This document shows, piece after piece, positions 26,112 to 35,458 of a stretch of 64,000 nucleotides of DNA; positions within the stretch are counted from its first letter, which is position 1; each line of letters starts with the position of its first letter. A program made the position numbers and the translations under genes. The notes beneath the pieces are model-generated. The model saw nothing but the letters and a program-made list of their open reading frames with translations, had not been told where the DNA came from and did no database searches. This DNA is from Dehalococcoidia bacterium (GTDB lineage Bacteria; Chloroflexota; Dehalococcoidia; Dehalococcoidales; Fen-1064): the NCBI GenBank assembly GCA_011170375.1, contig DUEV01000004.1, positions 222,974-286,973 of the forward strand. The letters are read 5' to 3'.

Positions 26112-26999
26112 ATGGCAAAACTGGGTTTCATTGGTTTAGGGATTATGGGGAAGCCAATGGCTGGTCACTTACTGACGGCCGGCAACACATTATACGCATT
26201 CGACTTGGTACCGGAGGCAGTTCAGGAATTGGTAAAGAAAGGCGCAATTGCCTGTAGTAGTAATAAGGAAGTAGCACAAAACTCAGACGTGGTTTTTATA
26301 ATGGTCCCGGATACTCCCGATGTAGAAGCTGTCCTTTTTGATAAAGATGGAGTATCGGAAGGTATCCAGGCGGGGTCTATTGTCGTGGATATGAGTTCCA
26401 TTTCTCCCGTGGCCACTAAAGAATTCGCTAAAAAGCTGGAGGCTAAGGGGGTGAAAATGCTGGACGCGCCTGTTTCTGGTGGTCAGGTAGGTGCGGAGGC
26501 TGCCACCCTTACCATCATGGTTGGCGGGGACCCTGACACCTTCGAGCGCATAAAACCTTACTTCGACCTCATGGGAAAGAATATTAACCGCGTCGGTGGT
26601 AATGGTGACGGTCAGACATGTAAAGTAGCTAATCAGATTATCGTCGCCCTGACTATCGAGGCTGTTGGTGAAGCTCTGTTATTTGCGTCAAAAGCAGGGG
26701 CAGATGTCGGTAAAGTAAGAGAAGCTTTGCTTGGCGGCTTTGCCCAGAGCGAGATATTGGAACTACATGGCGAACGTATGATTAAACGTACTTTCGCGCC
26801 AGGATTCCGCATATGTCTCCATCAAAAGGACCTTAACCTGGCCCTGCAGAATGCGCGTGAGCTGGGTATCAGTCTGCCTGGAACGGCGACAGCCGCCCAG
26901 CTTTTTAATGCTGTCGAAGCCCAGGGTGGTAAAGACCTGGACCACTCCGCTATGGTACAGGCTTTGGAAATGCTTGCTTCTCACGAAATCGGTGTGTGA
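26112..26999 (+). CDS. GarR-like 2-hydroxy-3-oxopropionate reductase
   Basis: About 295 residues of the beta-hydroxyacid dehydrogenase family. NAD(P) motif GFIGLGIMGKPMA, substrate-binding DAPVSGGQVGAEAATL and catalytic Lys in TCKVANQ. It reduces tartronate semialdehyde to glycerate in the glucarate/glyoxylate routes. An ATG at 26106 touches the AGGAAGG ribosome site, so 26112 is preferred; the gene overlaps or abuts the Hyi-like gene. It is followed after two bases by a broken glycerate kinase gene, the next step of the same route. Confidence 0.88.
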   Translation: MAKLGFIGLGIMGKPMAGHLLTAGNTLYAFDLVPEAVQELVKKGAIACSSNKEVAQNSDVVFIMVPDTPDVEAVLFDKDGVSEGIQAGSIVVDMSSISPVATKEFAKKLEAKGVKMLDAPVSGGQVGAEAATLTIMVGGDPDTFERIKPYFDLMGKNINRVGGNGDGQTCKVANQIIVALTIEAVGEALLFASKAGADVGKVREALLGGFAQSEILELHGERMIKRTFAPGFRICLHQKDLNLALQNARELGISLPGTATAAQLFNAVEAQGGKDLDHSAMVQALEMLASHEIGV

Positions 27000-27001
27000 C
27001 T

Positions 27002-27193
27002 ATGATTATTTAAAACAGGGATGAGCTTTCTTTAACCACACTGAGAGAACATGTACTCGATATTGCTGAAGCGGGCATCACCCGTGTTCTTCCAGAGAAC
27101 ATTATTAGAGTGGCTGTCCAGTACGACCTCACATCTCATTGGATTACCATCAACCTGATCCTGAGGCCCATTATTCCGGTAACACTAACTTAG
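27002..27193 (+). pseudogene. Glycerate 2-kinase (GckA type) remnant
   Basis: The frame opens with ATG at 27002 and is stopped at codon 4 (AAC is preceded by TAA where the family has a lysine: M-I-I-stop-N-R-D-E-L). It then reads LTTLREHVLDIAEAGITRVL, PENIIRVAV and ends at 27191. This matches from memory the N-terminal helix of MOFRL-type glycerate 2-kinases (IKNRDxL ... ALDIxEAGLxAxDP). The remaining 350 or so residues are missing. Position, directly after the GarR-like gene, fits a former pathway member. Confidence 0.65.
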
Positions 27194-27369
27194 AATGTGA
27201 CTCAACATTCTATATAGTTTATTGCATAACAATCTACTTGTGTTAACCTCTGGAAAAGTAGAACGTATACACTTCAGCAATAGCGGGACAGTCTGATCCT
27301 CAGGATTAACTGACATTTCGGAGGCCATTGGTAGGAGAAAGGTCTTAGCCAGGTGGTGGAAGGCTTTTA

Positions 27370-27392
27370 AGATAGCTGCAAAACAGCTATCT
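27370..27392 (-). terminator. Hairpin between convergent units (weak terminator)
   Basis: Nine-base inverted repeat AGATAGCTG/CAGCTATCT with a five-base loop, 19 bases after the stop of the CoA transferase read from the other strand. There is no strong T run on either side, so termination is only plausible. Confidence 0.35.
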
Positions 27393-27410
27393 ATTTGGTC
27401 ATCAGCCTGC

Positions 27411-28727
27411 TTAGAGGACCTCCTCTCTGTAGGCGTTGCCCCCTATTATTTCTCCCTTTTCCAGCCGTCTGATTTCTTCGTCTGCCATGCCTATTATTTC
27501 TTTAAACACATATTCGTTGTGTTCTCCCAGAGCGCAAGGCGGTATTCGTATGCTCATGGGTGTCTTCGGGTACTTCCACATCATCCCGGGAAACATGTGG
27601 ACGCCTGTCCCGTTCTTCGTACAATCCACTCTCTCGTAGAATTGACGATGGACAACCTGAGGATCGCGCAGGGTATCACGCTCGTCAAGTACCGGGGCAG
27701 AAGGGACCCCTTCCTTCTGCAAGATGAACATTGCCTCATAGTCATCATGTATGCTAGTCCATTCTTTTATATACTCGTCCAGCTCATCCTGGTGCTCATA
27801 GCGACTAGCATGGGTGGCAAATATCTCCTGGCTGGCCCATTCCGGACTGCCGATAGCACGGCAGAAGCCCTGCCACTGCTCTTCGTTATAACAGGTGATA
27901 CATATCCAGCGGTCTTCATCTCCCCGAACTGGGTAGACACCGCACGGTGCTGCCCAAAGGTCACGATTACCCAAGGTACGACGCACCCTGTTGTTCATCG
28001 TATACTCCATGATGGCTTCCGGAAACTGGGGGATGACCGTCTGGGCACTGCCCGAATCTATCCATTGCCCCTTGCCGGTTCTGGCACGATGCCACAGGCC
28101 CATCAGTATTGACGCCGCGGCTGCCATGCCACCTGAGGCGTCCATCTGATAGACATCAAAGTAGAGGTGCATCGGGTCCTCATCAGGGTAGCCCCGAAGC
28201 CAGGCATGCCCAATCAGGGCCTCCATATTGGTACCGTAGCCAATGAAGTCCTTGTATGGTCCCTCGGTAGCCAGCGCCGGGGCGTTTACATAGACGAGTT
28301 TATCGTTCCAGGAGCTGAGAACATCATAGGTCAGCCCCAGTCTCTCGATAGCTGCCACCGAATTGTTCTCAAAGAAGACATCGCATTTCTCAATCAGTCT
28401 CCGGAGCACGTCCTTACCCTCAGGCCGCGTCAGGTCTATAGTGCAACTCAGTTTGTTAAAGTGCTTTGAATTGAACGCCGCTTCCCGATTCCATATTCCC
28501 GCAACAGTGTAATCCTTATTGTGAAGGCCCCTCAGCCGTCCTGGAGTCTCAAGTGAGGAATCGGGTACCTTTCCCGGGCGTGAGGCCACAGGGCGATAGT
28601 TGATGGACTCCACCATGATAACTTCAGCACCCATATTGGCCAGCATCTGGGTGGCAAATGGCCCGGCGTAGACCACCTCGATACTGGCTATCCTTACTCC
28701 CTCCAGAGGTAAGTGTGGTTTCGCCAT
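27411..28727 (-). CDS. CaiB/BaiF family protein, Gly at the nucleophile position
   Basis: 438 residues. Fold markers VVYAGPFATQMLANMGAEVI and the tightly packed C-terminal part are present. The expected catalytic Asp is glycine (G165 in FIGYGTNMEALIG). A GYGxxxEALxG variant is recurrent in this superfamily, so this is probably a separate subfamily rather than a dead copy. What it does with CoA esters is unknown. It follows a second CaiB gene by 22 bases, downstream of the molybdopterin enzyme pair on the same strand. ATG behind GAGGAG. Confidence 0.84.
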   Translation of the reverse strand: MAKPHLPLEGVRIASIEVVYAGPFATQMLANMGAEVIMVESINYRPVASRPGKVPDSSLETPGRLRGLHNKDYTVAGIWNREAAFNSKHFNKLSCTIDLTRPEGKDVLRRLIEKCDVFFENNSVAAIERLGLTYDVLSSWNDKLVYVNAPALATEGPYKDFIGYGTNMEALIGHAWLRGYPDEDPMHLYFDVYQMDASGGMAAAASILMGLWHRARTGKGQWIDSGSAQTVIPQFPEAIMEYTMNNRVRRTLGNRDLWAAPCGVYPVRGDEDRWICITCYNEEQWQGFCRAIGSPEWASQEIFATHASRYEHQDELDEYIKEWTSIHDDYEAMFILQKEGVPSAPVLDERDTLRDPQVVHRQFYERVDCTKNGTGVHMFPGMMWKYPKTPMSIRIPPCALGEHNEYVFKEIIGMADEEIRRLEKGEIIGGNAYREEVL

Positions 28728-28749
28728 TCTGTTTACTCCTCAGTTATAC

Positions 28750-29970
28750 CTAGATTACCCCGGCCTTTTTTAGCTCCACTAGGTCTTCCCGGTTGTAGCC
28801 TAGTTCTCCAAACACCACCTCATTGTGTTGGCCGAGAAGAGGTGCTGGTCTGTTCATCTGAGTAGGGCACCCTTTAAGCTTGACAGGGAATCCAGGATAG
28901 AGAAATCTGCCGGCCACGGGGTGCTCAATCTCGCTAAAGAATTTCACTGTTTTAAAGTGCTTGTCTTCTACCAGGTCCTGGGGAGTGCTGACTTTCATGC
29001 ACGGTACCCGGTACTTCTGTGCCTCTTCCATCAGCTCCTGTTTGGTTTTGTCCATGGACCACTCCAGACATACAGCCCAGCTTTCCTCCAGCTTTGTTAT
29101 GTCATACAGGTCGGGGAATCTCTCCTCCAGTTCTGCTCTCTTCTCTTCATCGCCCCCGGCGAGCATGTCGAGATACCTTGGCCACCAAGTTGGGTTGGCA
29201 CGCCATTGCACATAGCCGTCCTTGCATGGCGTGACGCATTCGGGCATAAGAGTGCGCGATGTAATCCGTGGGTCATGTCTTACCAGAAGCTCGCCACTGT
29301 ATAAATAGCTAAGCTTATCACGAGCACCATTGTCCACGCTGCCAAGCATGGCCTCCATTATAGAGACATCTACATGCTGGCCCTCTCCTTGAAAACGACT
29401 AACAAACAGGGCTCCCATGGTAGCTACAAAGGCAGTAAGCCCTGCCTGGTATGACTCCGCATTTTCACCGCGTTTCAACGGCTCACGCTCCGGCAGACCG
29501 CAGGAAGCCATGAAACCGCTGACCGCATTGATAGTCAACTCTGACATCGCAAAGTCCCTATACGGCCCGTCCTGACCGAAGTTCGAGATAGAAGTCATCA
29601 CCAACAGGGGGTTTGTCTTCTCCAGCACCTCGTATCCCAGCCCGAGTTTGTCCATTACGCCTGGTCGGAAGTTCTCTATGACGACATCGGCCGTCTTTAC
29701 CATGTCCTTGAATATCTTTTTCCCTGTCTCATTTTTCATATTCAGGGTGATGCCCCGCTTGTTAGTGTTAAGGTTGAGAAATACCCCGCTCTTTTCCGGG
29801 TGAGGGTCATTATCGGCAAATGGTCTCAATCTACGGGCACCGTCACCAGTGCCAGGTCTTTCTATTTTGATAACGTCGGCACCATAGTCGGCAAACATCT
29901 TGCCGCAATATGGACCGGCTATATAATGACATGCCTCAATTACTCTGATATCTTCCAATGCTTGATACAT
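28750..29970 (-). CDS. CaiB/BaiF family protein, Glu at the nucleophile position
   Basis: 406 residues. N-terminal CHYIAGPYCGKMFADYGADVI and NFRPGVMDKLG are typical. The nucleophile position reads E144 in FAMSELTINAVSG. Either Glu serves as nucleophile or the protein has changed function. It pairs with the adjacent CaiB gene (22-base gap); such adjacent pairs may form hetero-oligomers, as BbsEF-type succinyl-CoA:benzylsuccinate CoA-transferase does. The molybdopterin/FAD redox pair lies about 105 bases upstream. AGGGGAGAG precedes ATG. Confidence 0.84.
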   Translation of the reverse strand: MYQALEDIRVIEACHYIAGPYCGKMFADYGADVIKIERPGTGDGARRLRPFADNDPHPEKSGVFLNLNTNKRGITLNMKNETGKKIFKDMVKTADVVIENFRPGVMDKLGLGYEVLEKTNPLLVMTSISNFGQDGPYRDFAMSELTINAVSGFMASCGLPEREPLKRGENAESYQAGLTAFVATMGALFVSRFQGEGQHVDVSIMEAMLGSVDNGARDKLSYLYSGELLVRHDPRITSRTLMPECVTPCKDGYVQWRANPTWWPRYLDMLAGGDEEKRAELEERFPDLYDITKLEESWAVCLEWSMDKTKQELMEEAQKYRVPCMKVSTPQDLVEDKHFKTVKFFSEIEHPVAGRFLYPGFPVKLKGCPTQMNRPAPLLGQHNEVVFGELGYNREDLVELKKAGVI

Positions 29971-30075
29971 CGTCTCTCCCCTTTAAGAAGGCAGCAAGAA
30001 TAGCACCTGGTTGAGGTCTCCTTCTGGTAACTGAGTTTCTATCTAAATGACATCTGTATGCAGAGCTCTCTCTAT

Positions 30076-32079
30076 CTATCGCTGCTTTGGTTTGGTAACA
30101 ATAGAAGGCTGGACTGTTCTCGAATAATTAAAACTATGGGCCTCAGTCACATCACCGTATTTCATCTTTAGTTCATCCATCGTACCTGCATCAAGAGCAT
30201 GAGGTGGACAGGCTTCAACGCAGATGGGCTTTTGACCATCTCCCCACCTCTCTACGCAGAGGTCACACTTCTGCATCCTGGCCTTCTCTTCATCGGCGAA
30301 CTGTGGTGCACTATAAGGGCAGGCATCCTTGCACAGGTGACCGGCACAGTTGAGACATCGTTCGGCCTCCTGTATCGCTTCCGCTTCAATGAAGCCTAAT
30401 GCCACCTCTCTGAAGCCGGACATTCTTTCGCTTACGGACAGAGTGGGCATCACCTGACGAGGCTGTTTTTCTTTATCCGCCGGAATGTCCACTGTGATAT
30501 CCTTCGGGCTAATGGTCTTCTGGGGTCGCACCCGCAGGACATCTCCCTGAAGGTAGCGATTGATGAAGAAGGCTGCTTTTTGCCCGCTGGCAATAGCGTC
30601 GACAGCACTCGTGGGACCGTTCATGACATCACCGGCAGAGAAAATGCCACGTCGTGCCGTCATGAATGTCCCCGCATCAGCAGCGATTGTACCCATCGGG
30701 CTGGTCTTGATATCACCACTAAGGCCAGTAAGGTCCGGTACCTGTCCTATGGCAAAGATAACCGTATCCACATCAAAAACATGACCGGTGTCTTTGACGA
30801 CCTTGAAGCTGGGCTGACCGTTCTCGTCGAACTGGAGTCCTTCGATTTCCTGACATTCTACTCCAGTGACCTTACCGTTATCCTCACGGACAAGACTGGA
30901 AGTCAGCGAGCAGTGAATTTCTATTCCTTCTTCCTCAGCCTGCCTGATTTCGCTGTCTTCGGCGGGCATATCCTCACGGCATTCAAGACAGGCAACGCGC
31001 ACCGCGTTTGCTCCCAGCCGCCTGGCAGAGCGCGCGCAGTCGATTGCCACGTTACCGCCACCGATAACGAGCACCTTTTCGCCGAGTTCGATAGATTTAC
31101 CTGATTTAATATCCTGCATTAAGGAAACACCATCGAGGGTACCCTTGAGGTTAGCACCGGCGATATCGAGTTTCTGTCCCTTACTGGCGCCGAGGGCGAG
31201 CAGCAACGCACCGTAACCCTCTTCCAGCAAGTCATCGAGGCCCCTGCCGAGGTCTACCCTTGTGTTCGTCCTGATGTCGATACCCAGTGCTTCCAGATAG
31301 TCGATGTCCCTCTTGAGGACTTCTCTGGGCAGGCGGTGCTCCGGAATAGCGGTAGTAAGCATACCCCCGACCACCGGCCCTGACTCGAATACAGTCACTC
31401 CATAGCCCATCCTGATGAGGTCATAGGCAGCAGCGAGACCGGCCGGACCCGAGCCGACAATCGCGACACAATCTGGCTGTGTAAGGGGCAAACGGTCAGG
31501 TAGTTCCTGGGGTACATTATCTGTGACAAAACCCTTGAGGGCCATGATGGCCACTGGTTCTTCAACGTCCTTACGTCGGCATTCCGTCTCACAGGGATGA
31601 AGGCATACCCGACCACAGACAGATGGCAACGGCATCCGTCTTCTTATTACTTCCAGGGCTTCTTTGAACCTGCCCTTGGCTATCAGTGCAATGTAAGCCG
31701 GAATATGGAGATGGACGGGACAGCTCACCTGGCAGGGTGCTTCCTGCTCGGCATAGAGCAAGCTTGTTCCCTCCCCAGATATTATGCCGCAGGCCTTTTC
31801 TTCACGACACTTTTCGCGGTCGATGACTACGATGCCATCCTCTTCCCGCTTGGTGATAGCCTCACTTGGACAAACGTAGGCACACACCGGCTCGGCACAG
31901 TGATAGCACGGTGTGGCCATGTGACTGACAAAAACCTTGGGAAACTTGCCCTCTTCCCGATAAAGGAGCCGCATCCACCTAGCCGGTCCGGCTGGTACGT
32001 CATGCCAGTCTTTACAGGCGATGGCACAGGCATAGCAGCCGGTACAGCGATTTTGGTCAAAATAAAAACCCAATTGCAT
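30076..32079 (-). CDS. DmsB-like ferredoxin interrupted by a GltD-like NAD(P)H oxidoreductase
   Basis: 667 residues. Residues 1-97 are the first half of a DmsB-type four-cluster ferredoxin (C12, C15, C18, C22; C58, C61, C66, C70; C91, C97). Residues about 105-560 are a GltD/NfnB-like module: cysteine-rich helical entry (C116, C120, C155, C159, C163, C167), FAD motif GSGPAGLAAA at 209-218 and NAD(P)H motif GGGNVAIDCA at 340-349. From C575 the DmsB half resumes (C575, C578, C583, C587; C605, C608; C620, C624; KPICVEACPPHALD). This would feed NAD(P)H electrons directly to the molybdopterin subunit encoded just upstream, in the cytoplasm. Start ATG behind AAGGAGG. Confidence 0.88.
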   Translation of the reverse strand: MQLGFYFDQNRCTGCYACAIACKDWHDVPAGPARWMRLLYREEGKFPKVFVSHMATPCYHCAEPVCAYVCPSEAITKREEDGIVVIDREKCREEKACGIISGEGTSLLYAEQEAPCQVSCPVHLHIPAYIALIAKGRFKEALEVIRRRMPLPSVCGRVCLHPCETECRRKDVEEPVAIMALKGFVTDNVPQELPDRLPLTQPDCVAIVGSGPAGLAAAYDLIRMGYGVTVFESGPVVGGMLTTAIPEHRLPREVLKRDIDYLEALGIDIRTNTRVDLGRGLDDLLEEGYGALLLALGASKGQKLDIAGANLKGTLDGVSLMQDIKSGKSIELGEKVLVIGGGNVAIDCARSARRLGANAVRVACLECREDMPAEDSEIRQAEEEGIEIHCSLTSSLVREDNGKVTGVECQEIEGLQFDENGQPSFKVVKDTGHVFDVDTVIFAIGQVPDLTGLSGDIKTSPMGTIAADAGTFMTARRGIFSAGDVMNGPTSAVDAIASGQKAAFFINRYLQGDVLRVRPQKTISPKDITVDIPADKEKQPRQVMPTLSVSERMSGFREVALGFIEAEAIQEAERCLNCAGHLCKDACPYSAPQFADEEKARMQKCDLCVERWGDGQKPICVEACPPHALDAGTMDELKMKYGDVTEAHSFNYSRTVQPSIVTKPKQR

Positions 32080-32093
32080 TGGTATATTCCTCC

Positions 32094-34310
32094 TTAAACC
32101 TTCGCTGTCTCTACCAGTACTGTCTTCAGGGCAGCGGCTCCACCAGGTGAGTAGGTATCGTCGGTGAGAACATTGACACAGCCACCGCGGTCAATACCCT
32201 CTTCATCCGGTTCATACCAGGCGCCTTCATAGATGGAGACCACGCCGGGGACTATCCGCCGGGTCACCCAGGCCTTGATAGCAATCTTACCCCGGTCGTT
32301 GAAAACGTAGACCTCATCTCCATCACAGATGCCTCTTGGTTCAGCGTCGGCCGGATTAATCCACATGACATGAGGGTCGACCTCAACCAACCAGTCGACG
32401 TTCTGCAGTGTGGAATGTACCCTCACTCTGGGGTGGGGTGATAGAAGCTGGAGCGGGTATTTCTTGGCCAGTGGGTGGTTTCTGTCCTCCCGTTCCGCAA
32501 TGATGTACTTGGGGACCGGGGGAGTTAGCAGGCTATTGAGGTCGGCCAGCCGCTGAGAGAATATCTCAATCTTGCCGGAGGGGGTGTTAAACGGATTGTT
32601 TTCCGGGTCTTCAATCTGCGCCTTGAAGGCAATATAGGGTTCATCAAACTGCAAGCGCTGTATACCTTCCTGTTTGAACTCATCATAGTTCTTGATAAAG
32701 CGTTGGTATTCGGGATTCTCGCTAACGAACGTTCTCAGCCACTCGTCCTCCGTCTTGTTATCGAAGTCCTCATAACCCAGCTTCTCCGCCAGCAGGCAGC
32801 CGATTTCCCAGTCGGTCTTGCATTCTCCCATCGGCTCGATTGCCTGATTTGAGAAGCAGAGGTACGGGCCGGAGGGCCAGGGCCGCGTGAGGTCATTCTT
32901 CTCGACGAAGCTCTTCACCGGCAACACAATATCCGCATACCGGGCGGTGGGTGTCAGGAATAGGTCCTGAGCCACAATGAACTCCAGGCTTTTCAGTGCC
33001 TGGACTCCTTTGTTAATGTTACCGCGTTGATTTAATATATTGCCGCCGGCAAACCAGGCCATCTTGACATCAGCCGGGTACCCACCAGCTTTACCCTTGA
33101 GTATGCCGTCCCATATCCGGTTGGTGTGAATTCGGCGCACCAGGCGGAGATTCAGGTCCAGCGTGCCACGAATTGACGGACCACCTACCTCGGTGGGGTT
33201 TCTCATGCCGGGAATCCCTGAGGAGCGGAACATGTGTCCGTAGGGTATACCCATCAGACCACCGCAGGCGCTGCCACCGGGCTTACCGATGTTGCCCGTC
33301 ATTGCTGTCAGGGCAATGGCACAACGGTTGTACTGCTCACCGAAGGCAGCCCGAGCAGGCCCCTGGCAGTCCATCAGGCAGGCCGGTTTGTTGGTAGCGT
33401 ATCGCCGTGCCAAATCGATGATAGTCTCCGCTGGTACTCCGCTGATTGCTTCCGCCCAGGCCGGAGTCTTCTCAGCACCGTCTTCGATACCGGTAACATA
33501 CTCTTCAAATTTATCAAAGCCGACGGTGTACTTGTCGAGAAATGCCTGGTCCTGAAGGTTTTCCTTGATAATCACATATGCCACAGCGACCATCATGGCA
33601 GCGTCGGTGCCGGGGATGATTGGAATCCACTCAGCAGCCAGTGTGGCAGCCGAATCCTCGTACCTGGGACCAATTGATATAATCGGAATACCAGCCTCTT
33701 TGGCCTTGATTAGGTTGCCGATAGCATCCGTGCCGGATATCATTCGCACCGGGTCCCAGCCCCACATTATTATCAGCCTAGAATTAAGCATGTCCTCCCG
33801 ACTATGACCGACCATAACGTCGCCATATGAAGCCTGCACTGCCCAGACGGCACCCTCAGAAGAGATATTACCGTAGCTGCTGGTGTAACCACCGAACATG
33901 GAGAGCGCCTTATTCAGGGCACCGCGGGTATGCAGGGCACCCAGGTGGCCACCGCCTCCCAGAAAGATTGCCCCGTTACCGTAGGTCTCCTTGATTCGCT
34001 TCAGCTCACTGACGATGGTATCCATAGCTTCGTCCCAGGTAATCCGCTCAAACTGACCAGTCCCTCTCTCACCAGTACGCTTAAGCGGGTAGAGAAGACG
34101 GTCCGGGTGATATATCCAGTGCCGGTAAGCACGGCCTCGCCAACAAGCCCTTAGTTGCTTGTCTTCATCAGAGTAATCATCCCCTTCAATTCGAGTTATC
34201 ACACCGTCTTTGACATGTACCCGGAGCGGACAACGCCCACCACAGTCAAATGCGGAGGTACACAGAACAATCTGCTCGTCATTTGTTTGACTTCTCTCTT
34301 CTGGACTCAC
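32094..34310 (-). CDS. Molybdopterin oxidoreductase, DMSO reductase family, no Tat signal
   Basis: 738 residues from a GTG start behind AAGGAGG. Cluster-binding cysteines C17, C23, C27 and C56 (CTSAFDCGGRC ... ACWRGR) mark the [4Fe-4S] site next to the bis-MGD cofactor. The metal ligand is probably a serine in the YGNISSEGAVW segment, as in DmsA-type enzymes. Cofactor motifs include WGWDPVRM and the C-terminal molydopterin dinucleotide domain (LLSPHPRVRVHS ... VWINPADAEPRG type). No twin-arginine leader is present, so the enzyme is cytoplasmic. It is 14 bases from its electron-transfer partner. Substrate unknown; two CoA transferases downstream hint at a CoA ester or its free acid. Confidence 0.88.
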   Translation of the reverse strand: MSPEERSQTNDEQIVLCTSAFDCGGRCPLRVHVKDGVITRIEGDDYSDEDKQLRACWRGRAYRHWIYHPDRLLYPLKRTGERGTGQFERITWDEAMDTIVSELKRIKETYGNGAIFLGGGGHLGALHTRGALNKALSMFGGYTSSYGNISSEGAVWAVQASYGDVMVGHSREDMLNSRLIIMWGWDPVRMISGTDAIGNLIKAKEAGIPIISIGPRYEDSAATLAAEWIPIIPGTDAAMMVAVAYVIIKENLQDQAFLDKYTVGFDKFEEYVTGIEDGAEKTPAWAEAISGVPAETIIDLARRYATNKPACLMDCQGPARAAFGEQYNRCAIALTAMTGNIGKPGGSACGGLMGIPYGHMFRSSGIPGMRNPTEVGGPSIRGTLDLNLRLVRRIHTNRIWDGILKGKAGGYPADVKMAWFAGGNILNQRGNINKGVQALKSLEFIVAQDLFLTPTARYADIVLPVKSFVEKNDLTRPWPSGPYLCFSNQAIEPMGECKTDWEIGCLLAEKLGYEDFDNKTEDEWLRTFVSENPEYQRFIKNYDEFKQEGIQRLQFDEPYIAFKAQIEDPENNPFNTPSGKIEIFSQRLADLNSLLTPPVPKYIIAEREDRNHPLAKKYPLQLLSPHPRVRVHSTLQNVDWLVEVDPHVMWINPADAEPRGICDGDEVYVFNDRGKIAIKAWVTRRIVPGVVSIYEGAWYEPDEEGIDRGGCVNVLTDDTYSPGGAAALKTVLVETAKV

Positions 34311-34386
34311 AGCGACCTCCTTGTAAATGGCAGATTCCCGAACACACCTCGATGTTTTAACATTCTAGCCAGTAAGCTAGTAAAGG

Positions 34387-34797
34387 TCAATGCGATTGGT
34401 TCTCTCCTCTGTACAGTACAATGAGCCTAGCAACACATTCCAAGTCCGCTACTCCATAGTCTAAACCGAATTCCATGCACGCGAAAACAAGGTCGTTAAC
34501 CCCATCAGGTACAACGAAATCGATAAAATGCCCCGTCGGATCAGTATACTTCAGAGGGTTATTGACGCAGTATGAATAACGGTTCAGGGTCTGTGGATTG
34601 GCAAAGTCTTGAACAATAGTATCCGCGCTGATGAACCTGCCGATAGCCGGGTCATAGTGGCGGGCGCCGTAGTAGTACAGGCCTGTCCCGTCTAATCTTT
34701 GCCCCGTAAATTTCTTATCCGTAGGGACATCACCGGAGCGGGTAGAGCCGTAGGGATAGTAGCTAATCTCGACTAATAAAACGTAGCTATTTACTGA
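34387..34797 (-). pseudogene. Rhs-family core C-terminal fragment
   Basis: 137 codons without a start codon, opening after a TAA. It contains the Rhs-associated core end: ISYYPYGSTRSGD, KKFTGQRLDGTGLYYYGARH, YDPAIGRFISADTI, NRYSYCVNNPLKYTDPTGHF. After the PTGH boundary only about 45 residues of variable tip remain before the stop at 34387, too short for a usual toxin. It looks like a displaced or orphan Rhs piece. Neighbours upstream on the same strand are an immunity-like remnant and a nuclease-like tip. Confidence 0.8.
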
Positions 34798-34815
34798 TTA
34801 AGTGTTTATCAGCTA

Positions 34816-35393
34816 CTATTTGTTGTCTCTTTTCGCTCTGTGCTTTTTAATTACCCTGTGCATGGCTACACTTGTCTCCGCTTCCGTTAAACGTTGGAAA
34901 CGTACGTTGTTCACCTTGGCCCGTACCAGAGCTGCCTGTACCGACTGAGTTACCACCTTTGTTGAGGTACCGAGAATGCAGAAAATGTCACTGCCATCCC
35001 ACATACTTTCATCGAAATGAAGCCCCCCGTAGACTTCATAAGGTTTCTGGTAGATGTTCGAGCGGGCTTAGTGATAATCTGGCTTCTGCTGAGGTCTCTC
35101 CTAACAGCACTGCCAGTGATGGCAAAATCGTGATAGCCGGGTAATTTTCCGCCGTGGCGATCATAGACCTCCACCGGGTAGGTAGACCAGCCGGTGAACT
35201 GATTCTCCTCCAGCAGGTCTATTACCCGTTGGGAAACACAAAAGAGTGGAGGGAAACCCGTCCAGAGGAAGTCGGCAGGCGAACCTCCCATATAGGCCTT
35301 GAATGCTACTGGTTCTGGTGGCTGCCATTCACCTCCAAACAACTGAGAAGCCTGCTGAGTGCTGGGCCAGTCGTGTTTACGTTCTAACCGCAA
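34816..35393 (-). pseudogene. Imm11-like immunity protein gene with frameshift
   Basis: From 35393 one frame reads to about 35068 (PPLFCVSQRVIDLLEENQFT, then YPVEVYDRHGGKLPGYHDF). It then continues one frame over as NIYQKPYEVYGGLHFDESMW, DGSDIFCILGT, VVTQSVQAALVRAKVNNVRF, to a stop at 34816. The joined product has the layout I recall for Imm11/DUF1629-type immunity proteins (interface segment, then DGSDIF..G..V.V...V...L). The single frame break lies around 35066-35075. It stands between a toxin-tip fragment and an Rhs fragment. Confidence 0.6.
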
Positions 35394-35458
35394 AGGCCAG
35401 TCAGCTCGTGATTCGCGAAGGTGATATAGTTTTGAATAGTCAATTGGTCTAGATTCAG

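Noticed and set aside
27519..28112. Long plus-strand frame of 197 codons
   Set aside because: Shadow of the CaiB gene on the minus strand; no ribosome site.
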